Source: Candidatus Heimdallarchaeota archaeon (GTDB lineage: Archaea > Asgardarchaeota > Heimdallarchaeia > Heimdallarchaeales > Kariarchaeaceae). Taken from it: DNA of 18,042 bases. A model generated the notes under the pieces. That model saw nothing but the letters and a program-made list of their open reading frames with translations, was not told where the DNA came from and did no database searches. The translations under genes were made by a program, and so were the position numbers. The stretch spans positions 1 through 18,042 of the forward strand of contig WAMJ01000177.1 of assembly GCA_015522385.1 (NCBI GenBank), given 5' to 3'. This document shows positions 6,463 to 14,459 of this stretch, one piece after another; the stretch's first letter is position 1, and each line of letters opens with the position of its first letter.

Positions 6463-7965
6463 CTAATTAATCTGGTAGGTCCTCAGTCGACGCTTTCCCT
6501 CCTCTGCGTCTAGGATATCCTTGACTCGATAATACTGGATGAGGTTGGTGGGGAAAGGCTGACCCAGTTTGCTACCTGCTATAACAATGACTAGACCGTC
6601 CTTGGTCACTAATCCCTCTTTGTAGGCTTTATATATACCAGAGGAGATCATTGAGTCAGTGTCGAAATAGGTAATATTGGCAAATAGGGGAACCACACCC
6701 CACAGGAGGTTAAGTTGTCGCTTGACCTGGGGGGAGTTGGTAATCCCTATAATCGTCTGCTTAGGCCTGTACTTCGAAACTACTCTTGCTGTTCTACCAG
6801 ATCTAGTATTGGCAATAATAGCTTCTGCCCCTAGAGTATCTGCTAAGAGTACAGCAGATTTAGCTATCGCCTCTTCCGCAGAGATATTGTCTTCTTTCTT
6901 GAAGTAGTCTATGGGAAGGAGTTTATCCTGCAAATTTTTTATAATAGAGGCCATGACTTCGACAGATTGGAGGGGAAAATTTCCAGTAGCAGTCTCAGCA
7001 GAGAGCATAACGGAGTCTGCACCGTCAAAGATGGCATTGGCTACGTCAGAGGCTTCAGCTCTTGTTGGTCGTGGAGAGAACACCATGGATTCGAGCATCT
7101 GAGTTGCAACAATCACCGGGATACCGTGGAGATTGCACCTGTGCACAAGGTCTTTCTGAACGAGTGGTACCTCGGTGGGATCGATCTCTACTCCAAGATC
7201 ACCCCTTGCGACCATTACGGCATCAGTGCTCTTGAGGATCTCATCTATATTCTTAAGTGCATCTTGATGCTCTACCTTGGTGATGATAAGAGGCAATTCT
7301 GGATCGTCACGTCCATAGATACATCCAGTTTCATTCTCGATGAGAAACCTTACTTTCATTAAGTCCTCGGCACGTCGAACGAAAGAAACGGAGTAGAAAT
7401 CAGGTTTCAGATCCACTGTCTTCTTCAAGTCATTCACATCCTTCTTGGTTGGGGGATAGAGCCCAATCGGTATATTTGGTGTGTTTATACCCTTCCGAGA
7501 ACTTAGAGGACCACCCTTAAGGACCTCACAAGTAAGCTCGTCAGTTCCTTTCTTAATGACCTGAACCTCAATCAAGCCATCGTTTAGGAAGAAATGATCG
7601 CCGATGGATGCAAGATCAATTAATTCCTTATACGAGACCGACATCAACTCCTTGTTTCCAACAATCTCTTTTTTCTGCAGTTTAAATGTATCACCAGCAA
7701 TCAGGTTGTAAGACGACTCAAGCTCTCCTATCCGAATCTTAGGGCCGCTTAAGTCGAACATAACCGGGAGATTCTCATCAACATCTCTGATCATTGTAAA
7801 CCTCCTCCGAGCTTCTTCGATCGTTCCGTGTGAGAGGTTGATTCTCGCCATTCCTAACCCCTTGTCAATTAGGCTTTTGATCATCTCTGGAGTGTCACAA
7901 GAAGGCCCTATGGTACTCACGATACATCCTTTGAGGATTTGCTTTCTCCTCTTTTTGTCATTCAC
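6463..7965 (-). CDS. pyk: Pyruvate kinase
   Basis: Final step of glycolysis: phosphoenolpyruvate plus ADP gives pyruvate plus ATP, in the cytoplasm, with divalent metal and usually K+. The protein has 500 residues, the normal length. STIGPSC is at 17-23 and ARINLSHG at 40-47 (Arg, Asn and Ser ligands). DLSGPKIR at 71-78 enters the B domain, and ITKVEHQDAL carries the catalytic Lys230 and metal-binding Glu232. VMVARGDLGVEI is at 250-261 and ATQMLESM at 287-294. The C-terminal regulatory domain (about 360-500) is complete. The start is GTG 7965: there is no ATG upstream in frame, and a TATA box sits about 26 bases before it, indicating a leaderless message. It is divergent from the tubulin-like operon. 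Confidence 0.97.
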   Translation of the reverse strand: MNDKKRRKQILKGCIVSTIGPSCDTPEMIKSLIDKGLGMARINLSHGTIEEARRRFTMIRDVDENLPVMFDLSGPKIRIGELESSYNLIAGDTFKLQKKEIVGNKELMSVSYKELIDLASIGDHFFLNDGLIEVQVIKKGTDELTCEVLKGGPLSSRKGINTPNIPIGLYPPTKKDVNDLKKTVDLKPDFYSVSFVRRAEDLMKVRFLIENETGCIYGRDDPELPLIITKVEHQDALKNIDEILKSTDAVMVARGDLGVEIDPTEVPLVQKDLVHRCNLHGIPVIVATQMLESMVFSPRPTRAEASDVANAIFDGADSVMLSAETATGNFPLQSVEVMASIIKNLQDKLLPIDYFKKEDNISAEEAIAKSAVLLADTLGAEAIIANTRSGRTARVVSKYRPKQTIIGITNSPQVKRQLNLLWGVVPLFANITYFDTDSMISSGIYKAYKEGLVTKDGLVIVIAGSKLGQPFPTNLIQYYRVKDILDAEEGKRRLRTYQIN

Positions 7966-8096
7966 ATCTAGAAGCAGACTATAGAGAATATAAGCTTATT
8001 TCCAAGTCAGAATATTACTATTCTCTCTGTATAAATTCCATTTGTGCAGTCTGTTAAAGGTCAGTTTTAATTACTCAGGATATATGGAACTATTGC
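7966..8096. promoter_or_regulatory. Divergent promoter region between pyk and the tubulin-like operon
   Basis: 131 bases separate the two divergent starts. AGAGAATA (7983-7990) and its reverse complement TATTCTCT (8019-8026) form an inverted repeat with 28 bases between. For the plus-strand operon two TATA-like candidates exist. TATAAAT at about 8031-8037 would give a leader of about 35-40 bases. TTTTAATTA at 8065-8073 would give a leaderless message. No ribosome binding site precedes ATG 8097, which favours the leaderless option. Confidence 0.45.
7987..7994 (-). promoter_or_regulatory. TATA box of pyruvate kinase
   Basis: CTTATATT on the minus strand is centred about 26 bases before the GTG start of pyk, exactly where a TATA box of a leaderless archaeal transcript would sit. 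Confidence 0.6.
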
Positions 8097-9431
8097 ATGG
8101 TATCTAAGGGGTTATTCAAGAAGAAGCAAGGAAAGGATATGAGACTTGCAGTGTTTCCCAGTGAATTAATCGTGAAGGAGACGAAGAAGACGATTGAATC
8201 TCGGGAATACACTATGAGTTCCTTAAGCCCTAAGATCTACTCTTCGGAATTTATGAGCCCGAGTATCCCACTGATTGGGATAGGAGGAGCTGGGATTTCA
8301 GTTCTCACCAATATAGTTAGCAGGATCAAGGAATACCAGATTGATTACCAAACAGCGGGTATCGATCTGGACTGGAAGACTCTGGAAACCAATACAAATT
8401 TGACACATAAGTTAAAGTTGGGGAAATCTGGAATGGGGACTGCAGCACAATTCAGGCTTGGGACAAAATTTGCAAAGGAAGAGAAAGACACAATCAAACA
8501 ATTCATGGAGTCGTATCTACAGGAGTTCTCATATAACTACAAGCACGATATAATCTTCTTCGTTCTTGGCTCAGGTGGAACGGGCGTGGGAGTAGGGTTG
8601 GAAAGTATGAAGATTGCTAAGGAAATGGGTTATAGACCAGTACCAATACTCATTCTTCCTGATGAAAACGCATCTACAAGGGTAAGATTCACTGCCGCTG
8701 CAGGTCTCTATTACTTCAGCTTTGCACCAGGTGAAAGATCAGAGGGTCTGATGACTATTTTGATCGACAATCAGATCTTCTATGAAAATAATAAGAAGCT
8801 ACCAGAAGAGGAATTGCTGAAATACATCAACAGCAGTATTGGAGTGACCATCGGAGACCTACTTATTTCAACAGAGGTAAAGAGCGATGGATACTCTACC
8901 GATTTAAATGAATTCCTCGAGGTCTTCCGAACCGTGAAGGGAATTGGTTCAATTATGGACATGACATCATTACCCGATGCGAATGAGCTGAACTCATTTG
9001 TCAAGCAGAATATGGATGAAAGCATTGCCTATTCCGCAGATCCACAATCCTCCACTAGATCGTACTTCATGATTCAATCGAACAAGAAGAAGGTCACAGC
9101 TATTGACATGAGAAACACCCTATCGCTCTTCCAGAACAGTGACATCTTTCCGAAATACTCGATCTCTGATATCGGAGAGACAGAATATTTCAGGGTCCTG
9201 TCAGTCTTTAGCGGAGTTCAAATGAACAAGAGACTCCGGGATCTGATGATAGAAGCTGAAGACAACCGAGTGGATATTCTGGAAAAAACGAAAGGAGGAG
9301 AAATCAATAGCTCTGTGAATCAGAAGATTGAGAAGATAAAGGATGGAGAATCCATAGATGTACATACTGCGGAAGAGATCAGAGATACCCTTGTGAAAGA
9401 GGTTGTAGCCAAACGTAGAGGTGAGGCATAA
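8097..9431 (+). CDS. Tubulin/FtsZ-superfamily GTPase A (divergent)
   Basis: A 444-residue member of the tubulin/FtsZ superfamily, probably a GTP-binding, polymer-forming protein. The N-terminal nucleotide domain starts after a 55-residue extension. The first glycine loop is GIGGAG (61-66), close to FtsZ GVGGAG. A GIDLD strand sits where FtsZ has NTD, and the tubulin signature appears as GSGGTGVGVG (158-167). ILIDNQ (221-226) carries the Asn expected to contact guanine. The T7 loop, which in polymers acts on the neighbour's GTP, reads STDLNEF (267-273) in place of NxDxxD: the first Asn is Ser and the last acid is Glu. A C-terminal domain with FRVLSVFSGVQ follows, then a charged helical tail. 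ATG 8097 is the first in-frame start. The stop codon overlaps the next start (TAATG). It is too divergent to call FtsZ, CetZ or a known FtsZ-like family by eye. Confidence 0.85.
   Translation: MVSKGLFKKKQGKDMRLAVFPSELIVKETKKTIESREYTMSSLSPKIYSSEFMSPSIPLIGIGGAGISVLTNIVSRIKEYQIDYQTAGIDLDWKTLETNTNLTHKLKLGKSGMGTAAQFRLGTKFAKEEKDTIKQFMESYLQEFSYNYKHDIIFFVLGSGGTGVGVGLESMKIAKEMGYRPVPILILPDENASTRVRFTAAAGLYYFSFAPGERSEGLMTILIDNQIFYENNKKLPEEELLKYINSSIGVTIGDLLISTEVKSDGYSTDLNEFLEVFRTVKGIGSIMDMTSLPDANELNSFVKQNMDESIAYSADPQSSTRSYFMIQSNKKKVTAIDMRNTLSLFQNSDIFPKYSISDIGETEYFRVLSVFSGVQMNKRLRDLMIEAEDNRVDILEKTKGGEINSSVNQKIEKIKDGESIDVHTAEEIRDTLVKEVVAKRRGEA
9418..9424 (+). promoter_or_regulatory. Strong ribosome binding site for the operon's membrane protein
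   Basis: GAGGTGA, a full match to the archaeal anti-Shine-Dalgarno, lies six bases before ATG 9431 and inside the last codons of the first tubulin-like gene. Together with the TAATG overlap it argues for coupled translation. Confidence 0.75.
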
Positions 9432-10831
9432 TGAGTACAGCACCAAAAATTGGTACGTCATTCATCGAGGAACATCCTGTCAAGCTGAGGAGGAGTGATA
9501 TCAAATTCGACTTCGAAGATTTTCTGGAAGAGGTCGAAGAGGTTTTACCAGAGGGGATTGATAGCAACTACTACTCCTTGATAAAGGCACTCCAGAACCC
9601 ACTGAGGAATCTCACAAAGCTTCCAAGAGCACTGAGTACACTTCCAATCAATGCTCTCCTCTTCCAGCCACTAAAGACGATTCTGATCATATATGCTATA
9701 CCACTACTCATTTCTGCACCAATGATGTTCCTGAGTATCATGGCGTCCAAACTTGCATCCAGAGGTAACGCAGGAACAGGTATCGTCTTTACTATCATTA
9801 CAATAATTGGACTGGTTGTCACCCCGCTGTACATGAAGAATCTGTACACATCCTTTAGTAAAATGATCGAGAGTAACAATGTAAAGTGGTTAACTGGAGG
9901 GTTAAATCAGCCATTCACAAAATATTACCACAGAAGATGGCCGAAACTATTCTTCAGGCTGAGTTTCCTTATTCCACTAGTGCTAGAAGTTCAGATGTTC
10001 ATAATAGGATTATATACCAGCAGTACGCTCTGGTTGAATATCGTCTACATAGTTTTGACGCTAATTGGCCATGTCGGGATGGCTATCGTTATCTACGCCA
10101 ACTTCATGACACTCTACTTCGTCAGAGTCAATACTAAGTTGTATCTCGAATTACTAGGGAGGATCACAAACAAGGTCAAGGGATACACGGACGGACATGA
10201 GAGTATTCTTACCAAAAACACATTCGAGGTCGTCAAAGTATTGGCAGACAGTCCAGGACTGACCGTTGAGAACCTTGGTTCAATACCTCTATTGAGCTTC
10301 TTTACAACTGTTCTTGTCGTGAATTCAATGATATTCCTTCTAGGGGGTCCGCTCCTCTCTAACCTAATCGAGAACTTTGCAATCCATCAGAGGAACTTAG
10401 CGATCAAAGCACTATCGTCAGACCCTAGTAGTACAGCTAAAGATATCACAGAGGGGGCGGCTCTAGCGCTGCTTGATGCAAAGAAATTCATGTTTACCCT
10501 GATTTTCATCGTTGCCATGGTAATCTCCTTCGCCCTATCTCTTACACAGATAACTCCGATCTTTACGATATCTGGAATCATGGTGAGGTTTAGGGTAAAG
10601 GCCTTAACCGAACTGGATCCATATATCTATGAGGACTTGACCAACTTCGCACTGAATCGGAACATCTCTGAATTCGCAGATTCAACCACACTAAATCTCT
10701 TCATACTGAGACAGTACATCGGGAGTATGAAGACAAGACCAGTAAGCCTGTTCAAGCTCATATACTTCTCGTCACTGTTCCTGATCTACTCCTCAAGAGT
10801 GATTCCGGCACTAGTGGCTACATTCGCATAG
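9431..10831 (+). CDS. Multi-pass membrane protein encoded between two tubulin-like genes
   Basis: A 466-residue protein with no family I recognise. Residues 1-80 are soluble, with an acidic segment (FDFEDFLEEVEEVL, 26-39), then hydrophobic helices at about 83-106, 116-135, 173-195, 199-228, 284-308, 352-382 and 443-464. Loops at 136-170, 230-282 and 385-440 are hydrophilic and mostly helical. There is no cleavable signal peptide and no transporter motif. Its start overlaps the upstream stop by one base and its TAG abuts the next gene, so it is made with the two tubulin-like proteins. The most natural role is the membrane anchor or membrane-bending partner of the filament. A remote link to type IV pilus platform proteins (GspF/FlaJ type) was considered but not supported by a motif. 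Confidence 0.85.
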   Translation: MSTAPKIGTSFIEEHPVKLRRSDIKFDFEDFLEEVEEVLPEGIDSNYYSLIKALQNPLRNLTKLPRALSTLPINALLFQPLKTILIIYAIPLLISAPMMFLSIMASKLASRGNAGTGIVFTIITIIGLVVTPLYMKNLYTSFSKMIESNNVKWLTGGLNQPFTKYYHRRWPKLFFRLSFLIPLVLEVQMFIIGLYTSSTLWLNIVYIVLTLIGHVGMAIVIYANFMTLYFVRVNTKLYLELLGRITNKVKGYTDGHESILTKNTFEVVKVLADSPGLTVENLGSIPLLSFFTTVLVVNSMIFLLGGPLLSNLIENFAIHQRNLAIKALSSDPSSTAKDITEGAALALLDAKKFMFTLIFIVAMVISFALSLTQITPIFTISGIMVRFRVKALTELDPYIYEDLTNFALNRNISEFADSTTLNLFILRQYIGSMKTRPVSLFKLIYFSSLFLIYSSRVIPALVATFA

Positions 10832-10835
10832 GTGG
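10830..10835 (+). promoter_or_regulatory. Ribosome binding site of the second tubulin-like gene
   Basis: AGGTGG, overlapping the stop codon of the membrane protein gene, lies five bases before ATG 10841. This spacing favours ATG 10841 over the GTG at 10832 that directly follows the stop. Confidence 0.65.
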
Positions 10836-10840
10836 ATATC

Positions 10841-12001
10841 ATGCTGGCAAGACTACATTTAGTAAGACAATTCGAGCTCAGTATCATCTCCTGTGGTGAT
10901 GCGGGGATGGAACTCGGAGCATCGATTATCACCCTGCTCAAATCAATGGGTAAGGAAATGCACAAGAGCCTTGGAATAAATAGTGGTAGAATCGATCCGG
11001 ACTTGGACAAGGTGTTCAAGAAATACGTGAGTATTGATCCTAACACCGGTGGGTTCGCCCATGATCTCACGTCTGCAACAGCAGTTGCAGGTTCCAGCTA
11101 CGAGACCTTGAACAAGAGCATCGGAGGGATACTTCCCTCTAAGAATGGAATTCTGATGATCACTGTAGGGGGAGGGGGTACTGGTATCGCCAGTGCAATG
11201 ATCGTTCTGAAAATTCTTCGGGAGATCTACCAGCAGACACCACCTGTATTCCTCCTCCTCCCAGAAGTTTTCGAAAACTCCCGGGTTCACTACAATGTCT
11301 CACAGTTCCTCTACCACACAGTCTACAGCAATAATCCCATAGGGAATCCTGTGATAGTTATTGATAACAAGGCCACAGAGGGTGAGTACAAGGAACCCTT
11401 TGATGTTGTCGCAAAGAGGAGAATGGCGATCATCCCAAAAGCAATAGCGAATTTACTATATTCTGCCTTTACAAAGCCAAGGTATGAGGAGTACAACGCT
11501 GAATTTCGGGACTTTTCTGAGGTAATCCACACCTCGGGAATTGGAGTGCTCGTTGCAAAGGATCTCGAGAATGACCAAGGTGAGCTAAATCTCAGGTTTG
11601 ATGACATTCTCTTTGACTCGATAACGGAGATTACAAGTCTACCCCGTGAGAAGATAGCAGAGGCGAGGAAGGTCTTCATATCCATAATCAATGTTGATAT
11701 GCAACAGTTCCAGTTCACAGTAGAGGCAAAGAAGATCAAAGCACTATTCAAGGACACCTCACCATATCTCATCTTCGCTGACTCAGAGGAGGAAGAATCT
11801 AAGAGGCCAACACTTAATGCTATAGTCACGGGTCTTCCTCTACCACCGAGGGTAATACAGATCATGAAGATCGCAAGGGAATCAAGGAAGGATATGATCT
11901 TCAAAGAGATGGAAGGGTTAGAGGTTGTGAGTAATTTGGATCCAGGGAGAGTAGCAAACCTCGAAGAAGAGATTGAGAATTCCTACCTCAAGTATTCCTG
12001 A
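10841..12001 (+). CDS. Tubulin/FtsZ-superfamily protein B (divergent)
   Basis: A 386-residue second member of the superfamily, clearly different from protein A. Numbering from ATG 10841, the first loop CGDAGMELGA (18-27) has the G-xx-G-xxx-GA spacing of tubulin (GQCGNQIGA) rather than FtsZ. The signature loop is GGGGTGIA (110-117), keeping GGGTG but with Ala for the usual last Gly. IVIDNK (172-177) carries the candidate guanine-contacting Asn. The T7 loop is NAEFRDF (219-225), an NxExxD version of NxDxxD with both acidic positions kept. A C-terminal domain with FISIINVD and a Glu-rich end follows, rather like the acidic tails of tubulins. No membrane segment is seen. Third gene of the coupled operon. 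The superfamily call is firm on the combined loops; the specific family is unknown. Confidence 0.78.
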   Translation: MLARLHLVRQFELSIISCGDAGMELGASIITLLKSMGKEMHKSLGINSGRIDPDLDKVFKKYVSIDPNTGGFAHDLTSATAVAGSSYETLNKSIGGILPSKNGILMITVGGGGTGIASAMIVLKILREIYQQTPPVFLLLPEVFENSRVHYNVSQFLYHTVYSNNPIGNPVIVIDNKATEGEYKEPFDVVAKRRMAIIPKAIANLLYSAFTKPRYEEYNAEFRDFSEVIHTSGIGVLVAKDLENDQGELNLRFDDILFDSITEITSLPREKIAEARKVFISIINVDMQQFQFTVEAKKIKALFKDTSPYLIFADSEEEESKRPTLNAIVTGLPLPPRVIQIMKIARESRKDMIFKEMEGLEVVSNLDPGRVANLEEEIENSYLKYS

Positions 12002-12002
12002 T

Positions 12003-12012
12003 TTTGTATATT
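12003..12012 (+). promoter_or_regulatory. Possible TATA box of the lipid kinase gene
   Basis: TTTGTATATT directly after the stop of the second tubulin-like gene is TATA-like and would place transcription start about 20 bases before the TTG at 12056. The kinase gene may therefore also be transcribed separately from the tubulin-like operon. Confidence 0.35.
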
Positions 12013-12055
12013 GAAGCCATAAGTCTCAAAAAGACTGAATTTACATGTAGTATGT

Positions 12056-13012
12056 TTGAAAGATAGAAAATTCTATGGTATCTACAATCCTAAAGCAAGG
12101 GGAGGGAGAACGAAGAAATATAGCGAGAGGATTATTTCAGTTCTCGATGATCATGGTATCGACAACATGATTGAGTCGTCCTCCAGTATTGAGGATGCCA
12201 GATCCAAGGTCGAACAAGCACTCTCCGAGGGCTATAATACTCTCATAGCAATCGGAGGAGACGGTACAGTCCACCACATTGCTAATATGGCCATAGAATC
12301 AGATACACTCTTCGCCGTGATCCCTGCAGGATCTGGAAATGACTTTGCTGCCTCTCTCACCATGACCAACGACATAGATAGATCAATCGATACTCTCCTC
12401 GACGGTAAAGAGATGAAACTCAGTACAGTGCGAACAACGACATCGGATGGAAGTTTCTGGACAATAAATATCGCGGATGTTGGTCTGGGAGCTAAAGTGG
12501 CTTACTCTGCCCAGAGAAAACTGAAGTGGATGGCTGGACAGATCAAGTACGACCTCATCTCCGTTTGGGAGATATTTGCCCACAAAGCCTTCAATGCGAG
12601 GATAAACTTCGATGGGAATGAGGAAGAAATCCCCATGCACATGCTGATCGCAGGAATGGGGCAGACCGCGGCTTCTGGGATGAATTTTCTCCCTGATGTC
12701 AGATTCAACCATAACACCATGCAAGGGGGGATTATTCAGACCAATTGTAACAAATTCCAGATGGCCAGGGCTCTTCAGAAGGTAAGAAGGGCACAGCATA
12801 AGGACCTCCCATATATTAGGATGTTCAGAGCGAAAAAGATAGAGGTTGAAGTTCTGGGTGAAGAGATCATGGTCGAGTCCGAAGGAGAGATGAGGGGGAC
12901 AACTGCGTTGACTATGGAGGTTGTTCCCGAGAGGTTCAGGGTAATCGTTCCCAAGGAATTCCAGTTCGAAGATGAAAACATCATAGCGGTAAAGCAGAAA
13001 TACAAGACCTGA
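12056..13012 (+). CDS. Diacylglycerol-kinase-family lipid kinase
   Basis: A member of the DAGK/sphingosine kinase catalytic family (DgkB/YegS-like), which phosphorylates a lipid hydroxyl using a nucleotide triphosphate. The nucleotide loop IGGDGTV is at 66-72 and IPAGSGNDFA at 89-98. The C-terminal part ends with SEGEMRG around 275-281, where the catalytic acid (Glu276 or Glu278) of the family lies. The length of 318 residues is typical (about 300). The likely substrate in an archaeon is an isoprenoid glycerol or related lipid, but the sequence does not show it. The start is TTG 12056; an ATG four bases earlier runs into a stop in its own frame, and the conserved FYGIYNP strand begins at residue 6, so little can be missing. 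It lies 54 bases after the second tubulin-like gene on the same strand. Confidence 0.9.
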   Translation: MKDRKFYGIYNPKARGGRTKKYSERIISVLDDHGIDNMIESSSSIEDARSKVEQALSEGYNTLIAIGGDGTVHHIANMAIESDTLFAVIPAGSGNDFAASLTMTNDIDRSIDTLLDGKEMKLSTVRTTTSDGSFWTINIADVGLGAKVAYSAQRKLKWMAGQIKYDLISVWEIFAHKAFNARINFDGNEEEIPMHMLIAGMGQTAASGMNFLPDVRFNHNTMQGGIIQTNCNKFQMARALQKVRRAQHKDLPYIRMFRAKKIEVEVLGEEIMVESEGEMRGTTALTMEVVPERFRVIVPKEFQFEDENIIAVKQKYKT

Positions 13013-13078
13013 TTTTCCTGAATGTATTACTAAAGATAAAAAAGTATGAAGTTCAGATAATCCATTACGGAGAAAAAC

Positions 13079-13690
13079 ATGCGACCTGAGCTAAATCTAC
13101 GTCTCTCTACACTGAAGAGGTATGCGGTGTATGACTGCAACGGGATGGACATAGGTGAACCTATAGATATAGCTCTAGACTCATTAGACGAATATCGAGC
13201 TGCACACATCATTATTGGAGGAGGATTTATAGAAGAACTACTCGAAGAATTGGAGAGAAGGGACAACATCGACGAGTTCTTTCATCTCTCACAGATTAAG
13301 GAGGTGTTAAATGAAGAAATACACCTTACAATCAGTGAGAACGAGCTCAGCAAGACCGACAGCTCGGGTAACCTTCCAGAGAACCTCATTCGTTTTACAG
13401 AAATACATAGGATGAAGGTTTATGATGAGGAAGGCAACCCATTGGGTGAGACGATCGATATCGAATTCAAGAATGGGAGAACATATCTAGTAATACAAGA
13501 TTTCTCATTTAACCGGAATATGAGCTTATCGAGTGACTACAAGCAACGAGTAGATTTTATCATCCCAATATCCAAGATGACTTTCAAGAAAGATGAAATA
13601 GTGGCACCACTTAAAGCTGATAGTAGAATGGAACTGGTTGTGGAGAGTCTCAAACCCAAAAACAGAGGAATAGACACAATCTATATCTGA
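13079..13690 (+). CDS. Double PRC-barrel domain protein
   Basis: A 203-residue protein with two PRC-barrel domains in tandem. Domain 1 spans about residues 9-90 and domain 2 about 105-192. The duplication is visible as [18 protein letters not shown] (14-31) against [18 protein letters not shown] (111-128). PRC barrels are small beta-barrels used as protein-protein adaptors. In haloarchaea, PRC-barrel proteins (the CdpB group) are parts of the FtsZ-based division machinery; placement here beside tubulin-like genes makes an adaptor role worth testing, though PRC proteins are common in archaea and several unrelated roles are possible. ATG 13079 has GGAG six bases upstream. It is 66 bases after the lipid kinase, and one base separates its stop from the convergent ABC gene. 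Confidence 0.85.
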   Translation: MRPELNLRLSTLKRYAVYDCNGMDIGEPIDIALDSLDEYRAAHIIIGGGFIEELLEELERRDNIDEFFHLSQIKEVLNEEIHLTISENELSKTDSSGNLPENLIRFTEIHRMKVYDEEGNPLGETIDIEFKNGRTYLVIQDFSFNRNMSLSSDYKQRVDFIIPISKMTFKKDEIVAPLKADSRMELVVESLKPKNRGIDTIYI

Positions 13691-13691
13691 T

Positions 13692-14456
13692 TTATTTGGA
13701 GACCACATTACTTCGGATCTCACTGGGGAGCCCGAAGTGGTCGAAGATCGTCGGATCAGACCCATCGAAGACACGGTCATCCACAATCAGACCATCACGC
13801 ATGGTCAAGACCCTCATCCCCTCCCTCAGCTTAGTCACATCATGTGTCACCATGAGGATTGTAGGTCTCCAGTCAAGATCCTTGTTGATCTCAACCATGA
13901 GATCAATAATCATATCACCAGTGACAGTATCTAGGTCACCTGTAGGCTCGTCTGCAAGGAGTAAAGCAGGACGATTAATCAGGGCTCGTGCAATGCCGAC
14001 TCTCTGTTTCTCACCGCCCGATAGTTCCTCTGGATAGTTGAGTAACCGGTCACCCAGTCCGACCTTTTCGAGGATCTCCTTTGCGAGTGGTCTTCTCTCT
14101 GATTTAGGGGTGTTAGCAATGAGTAGCGGAAGCTCAACGTTCTCGATGGCGGTTAGCATATCCATGAGGTTGAAGTGTTGAAAGACAACACCAATCTCGG
14201 TCCGCCTCATCCGGGCTAGGTCGTCCTCACTTTTCTTGGAGAGATCAATCCCCTCAAACTTTACAGTTCCAGACGTAGGTTGGATCAATCCTCCAATAAG
14301 TGAGATGAAAGTCGACTTCCCAGATCCTGACTTCCCGAGTATCACGACGAACTCGCCCTTATCGATTCTGAGATTTATTCCTCGTATTGCATGGACAAGG
14401 GTCTCTCCCGAACCAAAGTCCTTCTTTACATCAATCATTTCTATTAAATTAGACAT
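13692..14456 (-). CDS. ABC transporter ATPase, MacB/LolD type
   Basis: ATP-hydrolysing subunit of an ABC system, 254 residues. Walker [10 protein letters not shown] is at 41-49, the Q-loop Gln at 93, the signature [10 protein letters not shown] at 145-154, Walker B LLLADEPT at 165-172, the D-loop DLD at 174-176 and the switch His at 205. The GD(L)D form after Walker B and the short length are typical of the LolD/MacB/FtsE group, which act as mechanical drivers of FtsX-like permeases rather than solute importers. ATG 14456 is preceded by GGAGGAG with a six-base spacer. It is the last gene of the operon, three bases after the other ATPase, and probably pairs with it as a heterodimer on the large permease. 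Confidence 0.95.
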   Translation of the reverse strand: MSNLIEMIDVKKDFGSGETLVHAIRGINLRIDKGEFVVILGKSGSGKSTFISLIGGLIQPTSGTVKFEGIDLSKKSEDDLARMRRTEIGVVFQHFNLMDMLTAIENVELPLLIANTPKSERRPLAKEILEKVGLGDRLLNYPEELSGGEKQRVGIARALINRPALLLADEPTGDLDTVTGDMIIDLMVEINKDLDWRPTILMVTHDVTKLREGMRVLTMRDGLIVDDRVFDGSDPTIFDHFGLPSEIRSNVVSK

Positions 14457-14459
14457 AAT

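Noticed and set aside
9431..10831. Type IV pilus platform (FlaJ/TadC) assignment for the membrane protein
   Set aside because: Only general size and helix layout are similar; no conserved motif was found and no pilus ATPase is nearby.
11323..11904. 193-codon minus-strand frame inside the second tubulin-like gene
   Set aside because: It lies wholly within a well supported gene on the opposite strand and shows no recognisable protein features.
12022..12036. Short hairpin AGTCT-loop-AGACT after the second tubulin-like gene as a terminator
   Set aside because: A five-base stem without a T-run is too weak to call; archaeal termination usually relies on T-rich stretches.
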